From positions 124,001 through 188,000 of the forward strand of contig NZ_ML769313.1 of NCBI RefSeq assembly GCF_009720365.1: DNA of 64,000 nucleotides. The letters are read 5' to 3'. Shown here piece by piece: positions 60,929 through 64,000 of this stretch; the first letter of the stretch is position 1; every line of letters starts with the position of its first letter. This DNA comes from Catellatospora paridis. Its GTDB lineage: Bacteria > Actinomycetota > Actinomycetes > Mycobacteriales > Micromonosporaceae. The notes under the pieces were generated by a model. The model saw only the letters and a list, made by a program, of their open reading frames with translations. It searched no databases and had not been told where the DNA came from. Made by a program: the position numbers and the translations under genes.

Positions 60929-61393
60929 TCAGGCCTGCGGCCGAAGGGCGGCGAGGATGTCAGCGGCGTGCGTGTAGTCGGCCGGGTCGGCGGCCGTGGC
61001 CAGTGCCCGCTCGGCGGCGGCGGTCGGGGTCGACGGCGGCACCACGAGCAGGTCCAGTTGCTCGTCACGGGCCGTGAGAGCGATGGCCAGCGCCGGGTCC
61101 TGGGTCGCGAACCACCCGATGCGCACCGCCTGCGAGCCGACGGTGAGCCGCCGGACGTGATCCGGCCACACGGTGTCGTTGAGCATGAGATGGCGGATCG
61201 GGCCGTATCGCTGTGCCAGCGCCGTGACCAAGGCGGGGAGTTCTTCGGCCGGGTTCCAGGTGCGCGGCCACCAGCCGCCGTCGAGAACCGCCTGGTCGGC
61301 CCGGTGGGGTGTGAGAGCCAGTCGGGCCGCGGGCGACGCGGCGGCGGTGGTCGGGACGGTGACGGGTCTGTCGGTGTCCACGGTGCTGTGCAT
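60929..61393 (-). CDS. DUF5994 family protein
   Basis: A 154-residue protein with the DUF5994 signature: RLALTPHRADQAVLDGGWWP, then LMLNDTVWPDHVRRLTVGSQ, and IGWFATQDPALAIALT. The family is restricted largely to actinobacteria and its function is unknown. ATG 61393 is chosen over upstream in-frame codons, with AAAGGACGG about 7 bases before. It looks cytoplasmic and ends in an Ala-rich helix. Confidence 0.85.
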   Translation of the reverse strand: MHSTVDTDRPVTVPTTAAASPAARLALTPHRADQAVLDGGWWPRTWNPAEELPALVTALAQRYGPIRHLMLNDTVWPDHVRRLTVGSQAVRIGWFATQDPALAIALTARDEQLDLLVVPPSTPTAAAERALATAADPADYTHAADILAALRPQA

Positions 61394-61623
61394 GATCGAC
61401 CGTCCTTTGCTGAGCCGGTTTGGTGGTCCACAGGCGGCCGACAGCGATGATCCGTCCAGCCGATCGTCTACGCCGAATGCGTCGAGCAACCTCGACAGCG
61501 GCGCCCGCGCTGACGCGCTGGCAGCCACCGGGGTCCGGAGCGGCAACTTCAGCCTACGCCGTCCGAGCATGATCAGCCCTGCCCCGAGACGGCGATCTCG
61601 GGTGGGCGGTCTCGGCAGGGCCG

Positions 61624-63096
61624 TCAGGACTCCCGCATGGCGTCGAGGAGACCGGCGACGCCGACGGTGGCGAAACCCACCCGCGCGTCGCTCGCGCCGT
61701 AGGGCATCCACAGCGTGCCCTGGTGCATCAGCCCGCCGCAGGAGTAGACGACGTTGGGCACGTATCCGTCGCGGTCGCCCGCCGCCGGAGCCAGCAGCAC
61801 CCCCGGCAGCTCCGCGATGACCCGTTCCGGCCGGTGCAGGTCCAGCAGGATCGCCCCGATGGCGTACTGCCGCATGGGTCCCACGCCGTGCGTGAGCACC
61901 AGCCACCCCGCGTCGGTCTCCAGCGGCGAGCCGCAGTTGCCGACCTGGATCAGGCTCCAGGTGCGCCCGGGCCGCAGCAGCGGCACGGGTTCACCCCAGC
62001 GGTTGTCGCCGTCGAGGACGGTCAGCCCGAGGGTCTCGCCGTCGGACCGGCAGAGGGCCACGTGGCGGCCCTCGATCGTGCGGGGGAACAGCGCCACCCC
62101 TTTGTTGCGTGCACCGGGCCCGCGCATGGGCGTCACCTCGAAGCGGGTGAGGTCGGCGCTGTCGAGCATCCGCGAGGCGATCTGCCGTCCGTCGTAGGCC
62201 GTGTAGGTCGCCCGGTAGCTCGCCTCGCCGTCGTCGCCGGCGACCCGGACGAAGCGGGCGTCCTCCATGCCGTTGCTCTCCGAAGGGTTGTTCGGCCACA
62301 GCACCCGCCGGCTGAGCGGCACGTCGTCTGGGAAGACGACCGAGTAGCTGTCGGCGATGGTGCGGCGCAGCTGTTCCACGGTGCGCTGCGCGGTGGCCCG
62401 ATGCAGCAGGTCGGACGGGATCCGGGCCAGCGTCTGCTCGAACTGCTGGTCGTCGAAGCGTTCCGGCAGCAGGCCCAGCACGGTCGCCGAGACCTCGTCG
62501 TCGTACGCCTCCTCGTTCAGCCCGGCGGCGAGCAGGTCACGCCGGTGTACCGGGCTGACGCGCGTGCCGACGGTCAGCGGGCCGGGTCGCGGCGCCAGGG
62601 TCAGGTCCCCGCCGGGTCCGAGGACCGCGGCCGCGAACCCGATGGACGACAGGTGTCCTTCGCCGATCTGGCGCAGGCTGATCGCCGCGCGCAGCTGCCC
62701 GTCGGCCAGTCCGGACTGGTCGGGGTGGGCGACCATGGACGGATTGCACAGGGCCGCGGCCTCGACGGCGTACTCGTGGCTGAAGAACGCGCCGATCAGC
62801 GTCCGCATCGTGGGCGGCAGCTCGCGTACGGGGCTTACCCGGTGCCTGACCAGGTCGAAGTGGTGGCGGAAGGTGTCCGCGAGCTCGTGATGGCGGCTGC
62901 CGAAGCCGTGCATGACCTCGTCCAGCAGCCGTGCGGCGGCGTCGTCGTCGAGTGCGGTGATGCGCTCGACCAACCCGGAGGCCCTGGTTCGTGCCATGAC
63001 CGCGTCCTCGCCGGGCACGAACAGTTTCACGATCACCCGCTGCGGGTCTGGCTCCAGCGTCACATCATGCCTGACGGCGAGCTCGCCGATGGTCAT
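61624..63096 (-). CDS. GH130-family glycosidase/phosphorylase
   Basis: A 490-residue member of the GH130 group, five-bladed beta-propeller enzymes that phosphorolyse or hydrolyse beta-mannosides. An N-terminal helical extension (about 1-140) precedes the propeller with NPSMVAHPDQSG, GMEDARFVRVAGDDGEASYR, FEVTPMRGPGARNKGVALFP, and GNCGSPLETDAGWLVLTHGV. No signal peptide. Its ATG overlaps the stop of the upstream gene by 4 bases, so both are co-translated. The partner is an (alpha/alpha)6 protein, a pairing often seen with GH130, possibly for mannan or mannoside turnover. Exact reaction unknown. Confidence 0.88.
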   Translation of the reverse strand: MTIGELAVRHDVTLEPDPQRVIVKLFVPGEDAVMARTRASGLVERITALDDDAAARLLDEVMHGFGSRHHELADTFRHHFDLVRHRVSPVRELPPTMRTLIGAFFSHEYAVEAAALCNPSMVAHPDQSGLADGQLRAAISLRQIGEGHLSSIGFAAAVLGPGGDLTLAPRPGPLTVGTRVSPVHRRDLLAAGLNEEAYDDEVSATVLGLLPERFDDQQFEQTLARIPSDLLHRATAQRTVEQLRRTIADSYSVVFPDDVPLSRRVLWPNNPSESNGMEDARFVRVAGDDGEASYRATYTAYDGRQIASRMLDSADLTRFEVTPMRGPGARNKGVALFPRTIEGRHVALCRSDGETLGLTVLDGDNRWGEPVPLLRPGRTWSLIQVGNCGSPLETDAGWLVLTHGVGPMRQYAIGAILLDLHRPERVIAELPGVLLAPAAGDRDGYVPNVVYSCGGLMHQGTLWMPYGASDARVGFATVGVAGLLDAMRES

Positions 63097-64000
63097 ACCG
63101 GCACCACCGTCCGCGCGTGCTGCAACGTGGACAGCAGCGCCAAGGTGGACTCCGCGCCCTGGTTGAGGTTGGGCCCGTACGGAGTCAACCCGTCGTAGCC
63201 GCCGCCGGTGCTCTCGTCCCACATGACCGCGTTGGCATCGTTGGCACCGAGGAACCAGGCGACGGTCCGATCGAGATCGGCCTGCCAGGCCGGGTCCCCG
63301 GTCACCGCCGCGGCGGTGGCGAACGCGTCGGCGAGCGCGGCGACCTCGATGGGCTGCTGGTCGCGCTCGGCGCGTGCCTCGCCGCGGGCCCAGCCACCGG
63401 CCGGTACGACGCGCAGGCCGTGCGGGCCGGACTGGACGTCGCGCAGCCAGGTGAGCAGGCGCAGGCCGGTGTCGAGGGCGGCGTCGTCGCCACGTGCCGC
63501 GGCGTCGGCGATGACGACCTCGGCGAGCGCGGCGTTGGCGTAGGTAAGCCGGGGCAGGGGCCACGGCCAGTCCGGATCCGCGCCCGGTGGGCCGACTGCC
63601 GTGGCGGCGTCGGCCAGCAGCGCGGCCGCGTCGACGTCGCCCGGGTCGGCGCGCAGCACCTCGGCCGCGCCCAGCCCGGCGAACGCCATGGCGTGCGGGT
63701 AGGCGGAGCGCTGTGACGTGCCGAGCCGGAAGGCGGTCAGCGCGGAGTCGCGTATCCATGCCGCCGGGTGACGCGCCGCCGCGGTGCCCAGGCCCCACAG
63801 CGCCCGTCCCCACCAGTCGCCGAGTCCGGCCTGGTCCTCCCAGCGCCGGTCGTGGCCGAGCCGGTTGTGGAACGCCCCGGTCTTGGACTGGGCGTGGTTG
63901 AGGAAGGTCAGGTAGCACTCGGACAGTCGGAGCAGCTCCGCCGAGGGGTCGGCTTCGCGGCTGGTGACGACGAGCCCGCGGGCGACGTCGTCGGTGCAGT
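63093..64000 (-). CDS. C-terminal part of an (alpha/alpha)6-barrel protein, glycosyltransferase-linked (truncated)
   Basis: The gene runs off the right edge; about 301 residues of its C-terminus are visible. The visible part begins CTDDVARGLVVTSREADPS and contains AFHNRLGHDRRWEDQAGLGD, WWGRALWGLG, RLTYANAALAEVVIADAA, and GYDGLTPYGPNLNQGAESTL. This is the helical-barrel domain that accompanies GT4-type glycosyltransferases next to GH130 genes. The N-terminal glycosyltransferase, if present, lies outside the window. Its stop overlaps the GH130 start. Confidence 0.7.
   Translation of the reverse strand, partial: CTDDVARGLVVTSREADPSAELLRLSECYLTFLNHAQSKTGAFHNRLGHDRRWEDQAGLGDWWGRALWGLGTAAARHPAAWIRDSALTAFRLGTSQRSAYPHAMAFAGLGAAEVLRADPGDVDAAALLADAATAVGPPGADPDWPWPLPRLTYANAALAEVVIADAAARGDDAALDTGLRLLTWLRDVQSGPHGLRVVPAGGWARGEARAERDQQPIEVAALADAFATAAAVTGDPAWQADLDRTVAWFLGANDANAVMWDESTGGGYDGLTPYGPNLNQGAESTLALLSTLQHARTVVPV

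Overview
The window is very GC-rich, coding-dense actinobacterial DNA. Frequent GTG starts, SigE-type sigma factors, MmyB-type XRE regulators, DUF5994 and sugar ABC systems lacking their own ATPase suggest a filamentous actinomycete, most likely Micromonosporaceae; this is inferred from gene content only. No rRNA, tRNA, CRISPR array, prophage or insertion sequence was seen. Both ends cut through genes.

Left part (1-22 kb). After a truncated DUF6493-like gene come a Nudix hydrolase and an XRE/MmyB regulator divergent from an NADH-dehydrogenase-like flavoprotein. From 3.3 to 14.5 kb lies a sugar locus: a Gfo/Idh/MocA protein divergent from a ROK regulator, then an apparent operon of sugar-binding lipoprotein, two permeases, a Spherulin-4 (GH135-like) secreted protein and a very large GH114-like secreted protein. 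Both enzyme families are linked to alpha-1,4-galactosamine polymers, so the locus is a candidate system for capturing galactosaminogalactan- or Pel-like polysaccharide. It is followed by a FAD monooxygenase/TetR pair with two clear operators, a sigma factor fused to a membrane-anchored extracytoplasmic domain, a DUF2975/XRE pair behind a tandem operator, and several small hypothetical genes.

Middle part (22-44 kb). A large secreted subtilase is followed by a three-gene cluster in which an ECF sigma factor sits between a lipoprotein and a membrane protein that share a paralogous sensor-like domain. Next is a textbook galactan regulon: ABC transporter genes with a LacI regulator as last gene, a GH42 beta-galactosidase and a secreted GH53 endo-galactanase, tied together by five TGTGA/TCACA palindromes. 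A MarR/FMN-reductase operon, an MBL hydrolase, a GNAT acetyltransferase, two DoxX-like proteins (one here, one at 51 kb), a LAL-type LuxR regulator, a 48-residue small protein and a stand-alone methionine aminopeptidase follow.

Right part (44-64 kb). An iron-siderophore ABC importer sits behind a strong DtxR/IdeR-type iron box. It is followed by membrane proteins, a Bcr/CflA exporter, an AsnB-type amidotransferase, a GGDEF-EAL protein with a degenerate GGDEF motif, a second LAL regulator divergent from an epoxide hydrolase, a small alpha/beta hydrolase, a DUF5994 protein, and a GH130 phosphorylase-like gene translationally coupled to an (alpha/alpha)6-barrel protein running off the edge. At least two copies of a 75-80-base hairpin element (32.4 and 39.9 kb), and a related-looking hairpin at 14.6 kb, lie between genes.
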